Translations under genes and position numbers: made by a program | Shown here: positions 1 through 8,412 of the stretch, one piece after another | How the letters are laid out: the number at the start of each line of letters is the position of its first letter | How positions within the stretch are numbered: position 1 is the first letter of the stretch | Source: Rubrivivax sp. | GTDB lineage: Bacteria > Pseudomonadota > Gammaproteobacteria > Burkholderiales > Burkholderiaceae_C | Assembly: GCA_026125665.1 (NCBI GenBank) | Contig: JAHCKS010000011.1 | Span: 21,436 to 85,435 of the forward strand | Direction of reading: 5' to 3' | DNA length: 64,000 nucleotides | Notes under the pieces: model-generated | The model's database searches: none | Told to the model about the DNA's origin: nothing | Seen by the model: only the letters and a program-made list of their open reading frames with translations

Positions 1-1819
1 GCAGCGAGCGCGGCGACGCGCCCGCGTGCTCGACGCCGACCCGCACCCCCAGCCGCCGCCAGGCCGGCACCGCCTCGCGCAGCGCCGCACCGGTGGCGGC
101 ATCGGGCAGGTCGGACCACTCGATCGACAGCCGCGCGGCGTGCGCGCCACCGGCCTTCAGCCGGGCCAGCAACGCGCGCGCGAAGCCGGGGCTGGCCAAC
201 GAACGCGGCGACACGTGCACGCAGCGCGGCTGGGCGTCCTCGGCGATGGCGGCCAGCGCCAGGTTCACCGCCGAGAGGTCAACCATCGGCATGAGGCGGC
301 TGCGCGCGGCCATCGCCAGCCAGCGCCGCGCGACGAGGAACTCGCCGCCGCGCTCGACCTGCACGCGCAGCGGGCACTCGAGGTGGATGAGGCGGCCTTG
401 CGCATCGACGACCGGGAAGGCCCCCAGGCGCACGTGCGACTCGTCCAGCGCCGCGGCGAGCAGCTCGCGCCAGGCGCGTGCGCCGGTCGTGCCGGGCTCG
501 GGGCGGTCCTCGACGACGCAGTCCTCTCCCGCTTCGGCGCGCGCGAGCGCCGAGTCGGCGGCAGCCAGCGCCGCGCTGGCCGACAGGCCGCGCAGGCCGT
601 CGCAGCCGCCGACCACGACGCGCACGCCGGGCAGGCGCGCCGCCGGGGCCGCGGCCAGCGCCGCCTGGATGGCCGCAGCCGTCTCGCGAGCCGCGCCCGC
701 AGCCGGCAGCGCGAGCGCGAAGTCCGCACCGGCCAGGCGACCGGCGGCCGCCCCGGGAATGCGCTCGACGTAGGTGAGCAGCACGTCCGCCACGGCGGCC
801 AGCAGGCGGTCGGCCACCTCGCGGCCATGGCGCTCGTTCAGGCCGGCGAGGTCGGGTATGCGCACCAGCAGCAAGGAAGCGGCCGGCAGCCGTGCGTCGG
901 CCAGCAGGTCCGCCAGGCGCGAGACGAAGAAGCCGCGCAGCGGCAGGCCGCTGACAGCGTCGGTCTGCGCCTGCCGCTGCAGCGCCGCCACCTGCTCGGC
1001 CTGCGCCGCCACCTGTTCGCGCAGGCGCCGCACGACGGCGTTCAGCGCGCGGGTCAGCTGGCCCAGTTCGGGCCAGCGCGGCTCGGGCGCCTCGACGAAC
1101 TGCAACTGCGCCAGCCCCTGCGCCTGCGCCACGGCGGCCCGAAGCGAACGCTGCCAGCGCCGACCCAACCAGACCAGGGCCGCCACCACGAGCAACGTCG
1201 CTGCGGCGCACGCCAGCGCGACGCCGCGCACGACCTGCCAGGCCAGGCGCTGCAGGTCGGCAGCCCGTGCCTGCACGAGCACATCGACGCGCAAGGTGGG
1301 TGATGGGCCGATCCCGGCCGCCGCGGGCGCGGCTGGCGCCGCCGCGGTGGCTTCGGCGGGCACCGAAGGCACGTCGGCGCCGCCAGGCCCGGCCGCACCA
1401 GACGGCGCGAGCGGCGCGAGCGGCGCGGCTTCTGCCGACGCCACGGGTGCCGGCAACGGAGCCGCCGCCTCGGCTGCCGTGGGCAGCAGCGCGGCGAACC
1501 AGGCCGGCACGTCGCCCGGCGCGGCGGAGGCGGCATCGCGGCGATGCTCCACCAGCGTGGCATGGGGCGCGCCGCGCAGTGCCAGCAGTTGCAGGTCGCC
1601 GCGCGCGAAGCGCGTCGCGAGCCACTGCCGGCGCGAGTCGCCCTCGGCAGGCAGGCGGGCCAGGGCGGTCGCGCTCGCAGCTGCCTCGGCTCGGTTGCGC
1701 TCGGCCCACAGGCGTGCCTGCGCATCACCGGCCAGCCACGCGGCCACTCCCAGTGCAAAAGCGGCAACCAGCAACCAGACGCCGACCAGCCACAGCACGA
1801 CGCGCGGAGTCAGGCTCAA
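1..1819 (-). CDS. LapD-type degenerate GGDEF-EAL receptor (partial)
   Basis: Inner-membrane protein whose 3' end runs off the window; about 606 residues are visible. A TTG start at 1819 preceded by GGGAG is chosen because it opens directly into an N-terminal membrane helix (VVLWLVGVWLLVAAFALGV). A periplasmic LapD/MoxY-type domain follows (VPAWFAALLP is typical), then a second helix with a HAMP-like linker, a GGDEF-like domain and the start of an EAL-like domain. Both enzymatic motifs look broken: AGADF stands where GGDEF should be and ECP where EAL should be. In the LapD family such proteins bind cyclic di-GMP with the dead EAL domain and control a periplasmic protease (LapG) that releases adhesins. 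That role is inferred here, as no lapG is visible. The leftward neighbour lies outside the window. Confidence 0.75.
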   Translation of the reverse strand, partial: MSLTPRVVLWLVGVWLLVAAFALGVAAWLAGDAQARLWAERNRAEAAASATALARLPAEGDSRRQWLATRFARGDLQLLALRGAPHATLVEHRRDAASAAPGDVPAWFAALLPTAAEAAAPLPAPVASAEAAPLAPLAPSGAAGPGGADVPSVPAEATAAAPAAPAAAGIGPSPTLRVDVLVQARAADLQRLAWQVVRGVALACAAATLLVVAALVWLGRRWQRSLRAAVAQAQGLAQLQFVEAPEPRWPELGQLTRALNAVVRRLREQVAAQAEQVAALQRQAQTDAVSGLPLRGFFVSRLADLLADARLPAASLLLVRIPDLAGLNERHGREVADRLLAAVADVLLTYVERIPGAAAGRLAGADFALALPAAGAARETAAAIQAALAAAPAARLPGVRVVVGGCDGLRGLSASAALAAADSALARAEAGEDCVVEDRPEPGTTGARAWRELLAAALDESHVRLGAFPVVDAQGRLIHLECPLRVQVERGGEFLVARRWLAMAARSRLMPMVDLSAVNLALAAIAEDAQPRCVHVSPRSLASPGFARALLARLKAGGAHAARLSIEWSDLPDAATGAALREAVPAWRRLGVRVGVEHAGASPRSL

Positions 1820-2039
1820 GGCACTCCCAGGACACTCCGTTGCGCGCGATTATCATCGCCGCGCCCGCGCCGCAGGATGGCGTCATGCCCGTGCCGCGCA
1901 GACCACGGTGCGCGTCGGCATGTCGGCGGCAACCCTGTCGGCCCAGCCGGCCCGGGCCCCGTTGACGACGGTGTTGCCGCCCGGCGGGCGCAGGCCCCCG
2001 TCGGCGACCGACTTCCTTCCAACCACGGAGCTTTGACGC

Positions 2040-2348
2040 ATGACCTCACGCCGCCGCTTCATCCAGATCGTGCCCGTCGCGGGCGCCGCCTTGCTGGGCG
2101 CACACACCGCCTCGGCGCAGGCCGACATGGTCAGCGAGAAGGACCCGCAGGCCGTGGCCCTCGGCTACGTGGCCGACGCCACGAAGGCCGACAAGGCGAA
2201 GTTCAAGCAGTACGCGGCCGGCCAGACCTGCTTCAATTGCGCCCTGTACCAGGGCAAGGCCACCGATGCCGTCGCCGGCTGCCCGCTCTTCGGCACGAAG
2301 AAGGTGGCCGGCAAGGGCTGGTGCTCGGCCTGGGCGAAGAAGGCCTGA
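2040..2348 (+). CDS. High-potential iron-sulfur protein (HiPIP)
   Basis: Small periplasmic electron carrier of 102 residues. It begins with a Tat-type leader (RRRFIQ followed by a hydrophobic stretch, probable cleavage after ASA near residue 26). The four cluster-binding cysteines are at C64, C67, C81 and C95 (TCFNC, GCPLF and GWCSAW), the HiPIP arrangement for one [4Fe-4S] cluster. Members shuttle electrons from the cytochrome bc1 complex to photosynthetic reaction centres or terminal oxidases. Which partner applies here cannot be seen. It appears to be a single-gene unit, closed by two hairpins downstream. Confidence 0.93.
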   Translation: MTSRRRFIQIVPVAGAALLGAHTASAQADMVSEKDPQAVALGYVADATKADKAKFKQYAAGQTCFNCALYQGKATDAVAGCPLFGTKKVAGKGWCSAWAKKA

Positions 2349-2360
2349 GAGGGCCGAGCA

Positions 2361-2420
2361 AGGCCCCGCCGGACTTCCCGGGGCCTGCAAGAAGAAGGGC
2401 CCGCAATCGGCGGGCCCTTT
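2361..2420 (+). terminator. Tandem hairpins after HiPIP
   Basis: Two successive perfect stems follow the HiPIP stop codon. The first pairs 2361-2368 with 2379-2386. The second pairs 2397-2404 with 2410-2417 around a 5-nt loop and is followed by a TTT tract, the form of a rho-independent terminator. Confidence 0.8.
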
Positions 2421-2467
2421 CTCTGTTGGGCGGCTTCTCGCCGGGCCAGCAGCACCCGGCAACCGGC

Positions 2468-3691
2468 TCAGGCGTGCGCCGCGCGCAGCTTGAACGAGAA
2501 CTCCTGCAACGCGGCGATACCGCTCTCCTCGGCGCGACGGCACCAGGCCTGCAGCTCGGCCACCAGCTGCTCGGCCGACACGTTGGTGCGCGTCCACAGC
2601 GAACGCAACTCCTCGCGCATGGCCACGAGCTTGGCCAGCTTGGGGCTGACGTGCAGCACCTGTGCGAGCTGCGGCTTCAGACGCTTCGGGATCTTGTCCT
2701 CGTCGCGGTGCAGCCACTGGCGGGCGGCACGCAGGCTGGCCCAGCTGGCCGGATTCGGCATGCCCTGCGCCTTCAGGTGCCGCATCTCGGCCACGACGGC
2801 GCGTTTCATCTCGGCGGCATAACGCGCCATCACCTCGTAGCGGTTGGCGATCAGCGCCTCCAGCGTCTGGTTGTCCGCCACCGGCTTCACGGCGCCGAGC
2901 GCCAGCCGCGGCGGCGTCTTGCGCACCTTGGCCAGCCCCAGCATCTCGAGGCCGCGGATGTACATCCAGCCGATGTCGAACTCGTAGGGCTTCACCGACA
3001 GCTTGGCCGACGTGGGATACGTGTGGTGGTTGTTGTGCAGTTCCTCGCCGCCGATGACGATGCCCCACGGCGAGATGTTCGTCGAGGCGTCGGGCGCCTC
3101 GAAGTTGCGGTAGCCCCACCAGTGGCCCAGCCCGTTGATGATGCCGGCCGCGGTGACCGGGATCCACGCCATCTGCACCGCCCACACGGCGGCACCGGCG
3201 GCGCCGAACAGCACGAGGTCGAGGATGAGCGCCAGCCCCACGCCCTGCCACGTGTAGCGGCTGTAGACGTGGCGCTCGAGCCAGTCGTCGGGCGTGTTGT
3301 GGCCGTACTTGGCGAGCGTCGCGGCCACCTTGGCTTCGGCGCGGTACAGCTCGCTGCCCTGCAGCAGCACGGTGCGGATGCCGCGCGTCACCGGGCTGTG
3401 CGGGTCGTCCTCGGTCTCGCACTTGGCGTGGTGCTTGCGGTGGATGGCCACCCACTCCTTCGTGACCATGCCGGTGAACAGCCACAGCCACAGGCGGAAG
3501 AAGTGCGAGGGCAGCGCGTGCAGCTCGAGCGCCCGGTGCGCCTGCGCACGGTGCAGGAAGATCGTGACCGAGGCGATCGTCACGTGCGTCGTCGCCAGCG
3601 TGAAGAGCACGATGCCCCACCACGGCCAATCGACGAGGCCGTTGGCGAGCCAGTCCACGAGAGCGTCGGCAGCGAGCCAGAGTTGTTCCAT
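2468..3691 (-). CDS. Acyl-CoA/lipid fatty acid desaturase
   Basis: Integral membrane di-iron desaturase of 407 residues. The three histidine boxes of the delta-9 family are present: HRAQAH at 47-52, HRKHH at 84-88 and HNNHH at 219-223. Hydrophobic segments flank them (about 22-45, 65-80 and 150-190). Members introduce a double bond into acyl chains at the cytoplasmic face and adjust membrane fluidity. The protein has a C-terminal extension of about 150 polar residues that is longer than in minimal bacterial desaturases. It is transcribed alone, converging on the HiPIP terminator. Confidence 0.92.
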   Translation of the reverse strand: MEQLWLAADALVDWLANGLVDWPWWGIVLFTLATTHVTIASVTIFLHRAQAHRALELHALPSHFFRLWLWLFTGMVTKEWVAIHRKHHAKCETEDDPHSPVTRGIRTVLLQGSELYRAEAKVAATLAKYGHNTPDDWLERHVYSRYTWQGVGLALILDLVLFGAAGAAVWAVQMAWIPVTAAGIINGLGHWWGYRNFEAPDASTNISPWGIVIGGEELHNNHHTYPTSAKLSVKPYEFDIGWMYIRGLEMLGLAKVRKTPPRLALGAVKPVADNQTLEALIANRYEVMARYAAEMKRAVVAEMRHLKAQGMPNPASWASLRAARQWLHRDEDKIPKRLKPQLAQVLHVSPKLAKLVAMREELRSLWTRTNVSAEQLVAELQAWCRRAEESGIAALQEFSFKLRAAHA

Positions 3692-3797
3692 CGAGTTCCG
3701 ATCCGCAGGATCGGCAGTTGAGAATCGGATCCGGCAATTCTACCGGCGCGCCTGACACGGCCATTGCGGCTGATCCGGAGAGGAACGAGGCAAAACG

Positions 3798-3815
3798 CCC
3801 CCGATTTGCCGGGGG
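3798..3815 (-). terminator. Rho-independent terminator of purN-rsmB
   Basis: A perfect 6-bp G/C stem (3798-3803 with 3810-3815, loop of six) lies about 50 nt past the rsmB-like stop. Read on the minus strand it is followed by CGTTTTG, so it suits the leftward purN-rsmB transcript. Confidence 0.7.
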
Positions 3816-3866
3816 TCAAGGTCCTCGCCGCTGCCGCCCTGCCCGCGGTCTTGGGGTCCGGCGGCC

Positions 3867-5141
3867 TCAGTCGCGCCGGCGCCAGGCCGCGGCGAAGAAG
3901 CCGTCGGTGCCATGCCGATGCGGCCACAGGCGCAGCCAGGGACCGGCCACCAGCTCGTCGGCCTTCGGCACCTGCGCCTGGCGCAGCAACTCGGCCGCCG
4001 CGAGCGGCTCGAAGTCGCGGGCCATCTCGGCGTCGAAGCCTTGCACGACCTCTTCGTTCTCGGCCGCCAGCAGGCTGCAGGTGGCATAGACGAGTCGGCC
4101 ACCGGGCTTCAGCAGGCGCGCCGCGCCGGCGAGGATGGCGCGCTGCCTGCCCTGCAGTTCGGCCACCGCCTTCGGCGACTGCCGCCACTTGAGGTCGGGG
4201 TTGCGGCGCAGCGTCCCCAGCCCCGAGCACGGCGCATCGACGAGCACGCGGTCGATCTTGCCGGCCAGCCGCTTGACGCGCTCGTCGCGCTCGTGCGCGA
4301 TCTGCGCCGGATGCACGTTGGCCAGGCCGCTGCGCGCCAGGCGCGGCTTCAGCTCGGCCAGCCGGTGACCCGACGTGTCGAAGGCGTACAGGCGCCCGGT
4401 GTTGCGCATCGACGCGCCGAGCGCCAGCGTCTTGCCGCCGGCGCCGGCGCAGAAGTCCACCACCATCTCGCCGCGCCTGGCGTCGGTGAGCAACGCCAGC
4501 AGCTGGCTGCCCTCGTCCTGGACTTCGACGCGGCCGTCGAGGAAGGGCGCCGCCTTGTTCAGCGCCGGCTTGCCCTCGACCCGCAGGCCCCACGGTGAAT
4601 AGGGCGTCGGCGCCGCGGAGATGCCCGCTTCGGCCAGTGCCGCCCGGGCTTCGTCGCGCTTGCACTTCAGCACGTTGACCCGCAGGTCCAGCGACGCCGG
4701 CTGGCCGAGCGCCTCGACGAGCGGCCAGAACTCGCCGGCGCACGCCTGCCCCAGCGACTCGCGCAGCGCGGCGGCCAGCCAGTCCGGAAGGTTGTGGCGC
4801 AGCTTCTCTGGCAGGGCGGTGCGATCGATCTTCGTCACTTCGTCGAGCCAGGCCTGCTCGCGCGGCCCGATCGCCCCGCGCAGGAACTGCGGGGTCCCCT
4901 GCCACGCCAGCATGGCGAGGCGGCGCTCGAGTGCGCCGCTGCCGCTTTGGGCCAGGTGCTGGAACAGCAGCCGCTGCCGCAGCAAGGTGTAAGTCGTCTC
5001 GGCCAGCGTGTGGCGCTCCCGCGCGCCGAGCGCCCGATGCCGGCGGAAGAACGCCGACAGCACCGCGTCGGCCGGCTGGTCGAGCTTCAGCACCGCGCGC
5101 AGCAGCTCGGTGGCCAGGTCGAGCAGCGCGCCCGGATGCAT
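3867..5141 (-). CDS. rsmB: RsmB-like rRNA (cytosine-C5) methyltransferase
   Basis: A 424-residue SAM-dependent RNA methyltransferase of the NOL1/NOP2/Sun class. The N-terminal 60-70 residues resemble the NusB-like RNA-binding domain of RsmB. The SAM-binding motif is VDFCAGAGGKTLAL (about 230). The catalytic motifs are DAPCSGLGTLRRNPD (about 300) and YATCSLLAAENE (about 350), which supply the two cysteines of m5C methyltransferases. RsmB modifies 16S rRNA C967; the exact target is inferred from the family. The gene starts 18 nt after purN and is probably cotranscribed with it. An RsmF-type enzyme is the alternative. Confidence 0.82.
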   Translation of the reverse strand: MHPGALLDLATELLRAVLKLDQPADAVLSAFFRRHRALGARERHTLAETTYTLLRQRLLFQHLAQSGSGALERRLAMLAWQGTPQFLRGAIGPREQAWLDEVTKIDRTALPEKLRHNLPDWLAAALRESLGQACAGEFWPLVEALGQPASLDLRVNVLKCKRDEARAALAEAGISAAPTPYSPWGLRVEGKPALNKAAPFLDGRVEVQDEGSQLLALLTDARRGEMVVDFCAGAGGKTLALGASMRNTGRLYAFDTSGHRLAELKPRLARSGLANVHPAQIAHERDERVKRLAGKIDRVLVDAPCSGLGTLRRNPDLKWRQSPKAVAELQGRQRAILAGAARLLKPGGRLVYATCSLLAAENEEVVQGFDAEMARDFEPLAAAELLRQAQVPKADELVAGPWLRLWPHRHGTDGFFAAAWRRRD

Positions 5142-5159
5142 GACGGCTCGCGTGTCGGG

Positions 5160-5786
5160 TCAGGCGAGCAGCTGCGACGCGCCGCGCTTGTGGCGCACCA
5201 GCGCACCTTCGCGCTGCAGCTCGTCGTCGACGAACCAGCGCACGGCCAGCGGGTAGATGACGTGCTCGCTTGCCAGCACGCGCGCGGCCAGCGTCGCCTC
5301 GTCGTCGCCGGCGCGAACCGGCACGACGCTTTGCATCACGATCGGCCCGTGGTCGAGCTCGGGTGTCACGAAGTGCACGGTGGCACCGGTCACCTTGCAG
5401 CCGGCCTCCAGGGCACGCCGATGCGTGTGCAGGCCCGGGAACGCCGGCAGCAGCGACGGGTGGATGTTCATCATCCGCCCTTCGTAGCGGCGCACGAGGT
5501 CGGCACCCAGGATGCGCATGAAGCCGGCCAGCAGCACGAGGTGCGGCGAATGGCGGTCGATCGCCGCGGCCAGCGCGTGGTCGAACTCGGCGCGCCCGGC
5601 ATGGGCCCGATGGTCGACCACGGCGGTGGCGATGCCCCGCTGCGCGGCCCAGGCCAGCCCCGCCGCGTCGGGCCGGTTGGCGATGACGGCGGCGACGCGC
5701 GCAGGCCACTGCTCGGCCGCGCAGTGCTCGACGATGGCCTGCATGTTGGAGCCGCGGCCCGAGATCAGCACGACGATTGACTTCAC
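5160..5786 (-). CDS. purN: Phosphoribosylglycinamide formyltransferase
   Basis: De novo purine synthesis enzyme that transfers a formyl group from 10-formyl-THF to GAR; 208 residues, full length for PurN. The substrate loop SGRGSN is at 9-14, catalytic N107 and H109 are in MMNIHPSLLPAF, and the conserved aspartate is D145 in PELDHGP. The start is a GTG at 5786, since in-frame upstream sequence lacks PurN similarity and the protein then opens with the usual KSIVVLISGRGSN. It is followed closely by the rsmB-like gene. Confidence 0.95.
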   Translation of the reverse strand: MKSIVVLISGRGSNMQAIVEHCAAEQWPARVAAVIANRPDAAGLAWAAQRGIATAVVDHRAHAGRAEFDHALAAAIDRHSPHLVLLAGFMRILGADLVRRYEGRMMNIHPSLLPAFPGLHTHRRALEAGCKVTGATVHFVTPELDHGPIVMQSVVPVRAGDDEATLAARVLASEHVIYPLAVRWFVDDELQREGALVRHKRGASQLLA

Positions 5787-5856
5787 GCAAGCAGTGTAGC
5801 CAGCGCGCCTGGACAGAATCGCGGCGCTGGCGTGGCCGGCGAACGCGACACGCACG

Positions 5857-7116
5857 ATGCATCCGATCGCTCGACGCACCTTCGGCCTGCTTGCGCTGGG
5901 GGCATCGGGCCTGTTCGGCCTGCTGGCGCTGCTGCTGCTGGCCATGCTCGTGGTGTATCCGACCGAGTACGTTCGCCGCACGACGCTGTGGCTGGAGTCC
6001 GACGTCGACGACCGCTTCCGCTTCCCGGCGCGCGAGGTGGCCGCGCGGGCCGGCGCGCGCGAGCTGCCGGCCGACCCGCAGACGGCGCGCGTCCGGGCGG
6101 CCTTCGCCGCGGCCAGACCCGGCGTGGACCTCGATGCGTGGATGGCACGGCAGCACACGATGGGCCTGGTGGCGCTGCAGCACGGGCGCGTGCTCTTCGA
6201 GGGCTACTACAACGGCCACCGGCGCGACGAGCGCGCAACCTCGTTCTCCGCCGGCAAGTCGGTGCTCTCGACTCTCGTCGTCGCCGCGGCCGACGACGGC
6301 CTGCTCGACCTCGACGAGCCGGTGACGAAGCGCCTGCCGGAGCTGCGCGGGCGCGATCCGCGCTTCGAGCGATTCACTCTGCGCCACCTGCTCGGCATGC
6401 GCACGGGCATCCGCTACCGCGAGACCGGGCTGCCGAGCGGCGACGATGCAAAGACCTACTACTGGCCCGACCTGCGCGCGCTCGCGCTCGAGCACACCCG
6501 GATCGCCAGCGAGCCGGGCCCGGACTGGCTCTACAGCAACTACCACCCGCTGCTGGTGGGGCTGGCGCTCGAACGCGCCACTGGCATGCCGGTGGCGAAG
6601 TATCTCGAGCGGCGCCTGTGGCAGCCGGCCGGCATGGCGGCCGGCGCGAGCTGGAGCCTGGACAGCGAGGCGAGCGGCTTCGAGAAGATGGAAAGCGGCG
6701 TCAACGCGCGCACGCTCGACTTCGCGCGCCTCGGTCAGCTGATGCTCGACCGCGGCGTGGCCACCGACGGCCAGCGCGTGCTGAGCGAACGCTCGGTGCA
6801 GTGGCTCACCCACCCCGACGGCGCGGCCAGGCTCGACCATCGCCTGCCGGGGCAGTACTACCAGCTCTTCTGGTGGGGCCGGCGCGACTTACAGCAAGGC
6901 GGCCACGACTTCTACGCGCACGGCAAGTACGGCCAGTTCATCTACGTCTCGCCCCCGAACGGCGTCGTCATTGCGCGCAACGGGCGCCTTTACGGCGTGC
7001 CGGCGGCGGAGTGGATCGAGCTCTTCGGGCGCATGGCGAGCGAGCTCGGTCGCGCCGCCCCGCCTGCGGCCCGGCCGCCGCCGATCGCCCCGGCTGCGAG
7101 CAGGCCCGCCTCGTAG
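5857..7116 (+). CDS. Membrane-anchored beta-lactamase-fold serine hydrolase
   Basis: A 419-residue class C beta-lactamase/penicillin-binding-protein-fold hydrolase. An N-terminal helix at about 8-33 anchors or exports it. The catalytic SxxK is S131-A-G-K134, the second motif YSN is 226-228, and an HGKYGQ segment near 360 stands in for the KTG box. This pattern matches the family of 6-aminohexanoate-oligomer hydrolases and esterase EstB rather than true beta-lactamases. The substrate is unknown. The C-terminus is a proline/alanine-rich tail. It precedes trpS by 12 nt and may be cotranscribed with it. Confidence 0.82.
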   Translation: MHPIARRTFGLLALGASGLFGLLALLLLAMLVVYPTEYVRRTTLWLESDVDDRFRFPAREVAARAGARELPADPQTARVRAAFAAARPGVDLDAWMARQHTMGLVALQHGRVLFEGYYNGHRRDERATSFSAGKSVLSTLVVAAADDGLLDLDEPVTKRLPELRGRDPRFERFTLRHLLGMRTGIRYRETGLPSGDDAKTYYWPDLRALALEHTRIASEPGPDWLYSNYHPLLVGLALERATGMPVAKYLERRLWQPAGMAAGASWSLDSEASGFEKMESGVNARTLDFARLGQLMLDRGVATDGQRVLSERSVQWLTHPDGAARLDHRLPGQYYQLFWWGRRDLQQGGHDFYAHGKYGQFIYVSPPNGVVIARNGRLYGVPAAEWIELFGRMASELGRAAPPAARPPPIAPAASRPAS

Positions 7117-7128
7117 AATCGCGCCCCC

Positions 7129-8337
7129 ATGCGAACCCGCGTCCTCTCCGGCATGCGCCCCACCGGCAGCATGCACCTCGGCCACTACCTCGGCGCGCTG
7201 AAGAACTGGGTGCGCCTGCAGGACGAGCACGAGTGCTTCTTCTTCGTCGCCGACTGGCACGCGCTGACCACGCACTACGACGAACGCGAGATCATCGGCC
7301 AGAGCGTCTACGAGATGGTGATCGACTGGCTCGCCGCGGGCCTCGACCCCGAGCGCAGTACCATCTTCCTGCAAAGCCGCCTGCCCGAACACGCCGAGCT
7401 CTTCACGCTGCTGGCCATGGGCACGCCGCTCGGCTGGCTCGAGCGCGTGCCGACCTACAAGGACCAGATGGAGAAGCTGAAGGACCGCGACCTCGCGACC
7501 TACGGCTTCCTCGGCTACCCGCTGCTGCAGGCGGCCGACATCCTCATCTACAAGGCCACCTACGTGCCGGTGGGCGAGGACCAGGCGAGCCACGTCGAGC
7601 TCACGCGCGAGGTGGCGCGCCGCTTCAACCACCTCTACGGCCGTGGCGCCGGCTTCGAGGACCACGTGGCCGCCGCGCTCGAGAAGCTCTCGAAGGACGA
7701 CCAGCGTTACTACGAGCGCCAGCGCAAGGCCTTCGGCGAGACCGGCTCGCACGAGGCGTGGGCCAAGGGCGAGGCGCTGGTGCGACGCAACGCCGCGGCG
7801 ATCGCCGGCTGGACCGACACCGAGACCGAGCTCCTGCTCGGCCACCTGAAGGGCAGCGGCCGCAGCGTGCTCGTCGAGCCGCAGGCCTTGCACACCGAGG
7901 TGCTGCGCCTGCCCGGCCTGGACGGCGCGAAGATGAGCAAGAGCTACGGCAACGCCATCCTGATGCGCGACGACGCAGAGACGGTGACGAAGAAGATCCG
8001 CGGCATGGCCACCGACCCCGCCCGCGTGCGCCGCACCGACCCCGGCGACCCGGCCAAGTGCCCGGTGTGGGATTTCCACGTCGCCTACAGCGACGAGGCG
8101 ACGAAGGACTGGGTGGTCAAGGGCTGCAAGAGCGCGGGCATCGGCTGCCTGGACTGCAAGCAGCCGGTGATCGACGCCGTCGTCGCGCAGCAGAAGCCGT
8201 GGCGCGAGCGGGCCGCGGCGCTGATGGCCGAGCCGAAGAAGGTGCACTGGATCGTCGAGACCGGCACCGAGCGCGCCCGCACGGTGGCGCGCCAGACGAT
8301 GAAGGACGTGCGGGCAGCAATGGGGCTCGACTACTGA
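7129..8337 (+). CDS. trpS: Tryptophanyl-tRNA synthetase with Fe-S motif
   Basis: Class I aminoacyl-tRNA synthetase of 402 residues that charges tRNA-Trp in the cytosol. The HIGH signature is H16-L-G-H19 and the KMSKS loop starts at K268. It is longer than the roughly 330-residue E. coli enzyme. The extra C-terminal region holds cysteines at 311, 333, 340 and 343 (C-x21-C-x6-C-x2-C), close to the motif that binds a [4Fe-4S] cluster in the Thermotoga-type TrpRS. The cluster is inferred from this spacing. No second trpS is visible. Confidence 0.95.
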   Translation: MRTRVLSGMRPTGSMHLGHYLGALKNWVRLQDEHECFFFVADWHALTTHYDEREIIGQSVYEMVIDWLAAGLDPERSTIFLQSRLPEHAELFTLLAMGTPLGWLERVPTYKDQMEKLKDRDLATYGFLGYPLLQAADILIYKATYVPVGEDQASHVELTREVARRFNHLYGRGAGFEDHVAAALEKLSKDDQRYYERQRKAFGETGSHEAWAKGEALVRRNAAAIAGWTDTETELLLGHLKGSGRSVLVEPQALHTEVLRLPGLDGAKMSKSYGNAILMRDDAETVTKKIRGMATDPARVRRTDPGDPAKCPVWDFHVAYSDEATKDWVVKGCKSAGIGCLDCKQPVIDAVVAQQKPWRERAAALMAEPKKVHWIVETGTERARTVARQTMKDVRAAMGLDY

Positions 8338-8412
8338 GGGCGCGCACTGTGCCGTGACGCAGGCACTCGGCGCCGGATGGTTCGCATGCGCGCGCCTCGG
8401 GCGCAGGGGCGC

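Noticed and set aside
3806-3819. TTGCCGGGGGTCAA as a further FNR-like box, upstream of the desaturase
   Set aside because: It lies on the rsmB terminator stem and is explained by that hairpin. It also shows that such matches occur by chance.
3580-6840. A minus-strand frame of over 1000 codons spanning rsmB, purN and the serine hydrolase
   Set aside because: It overlaps convincing genes in other frames and shows no domain.
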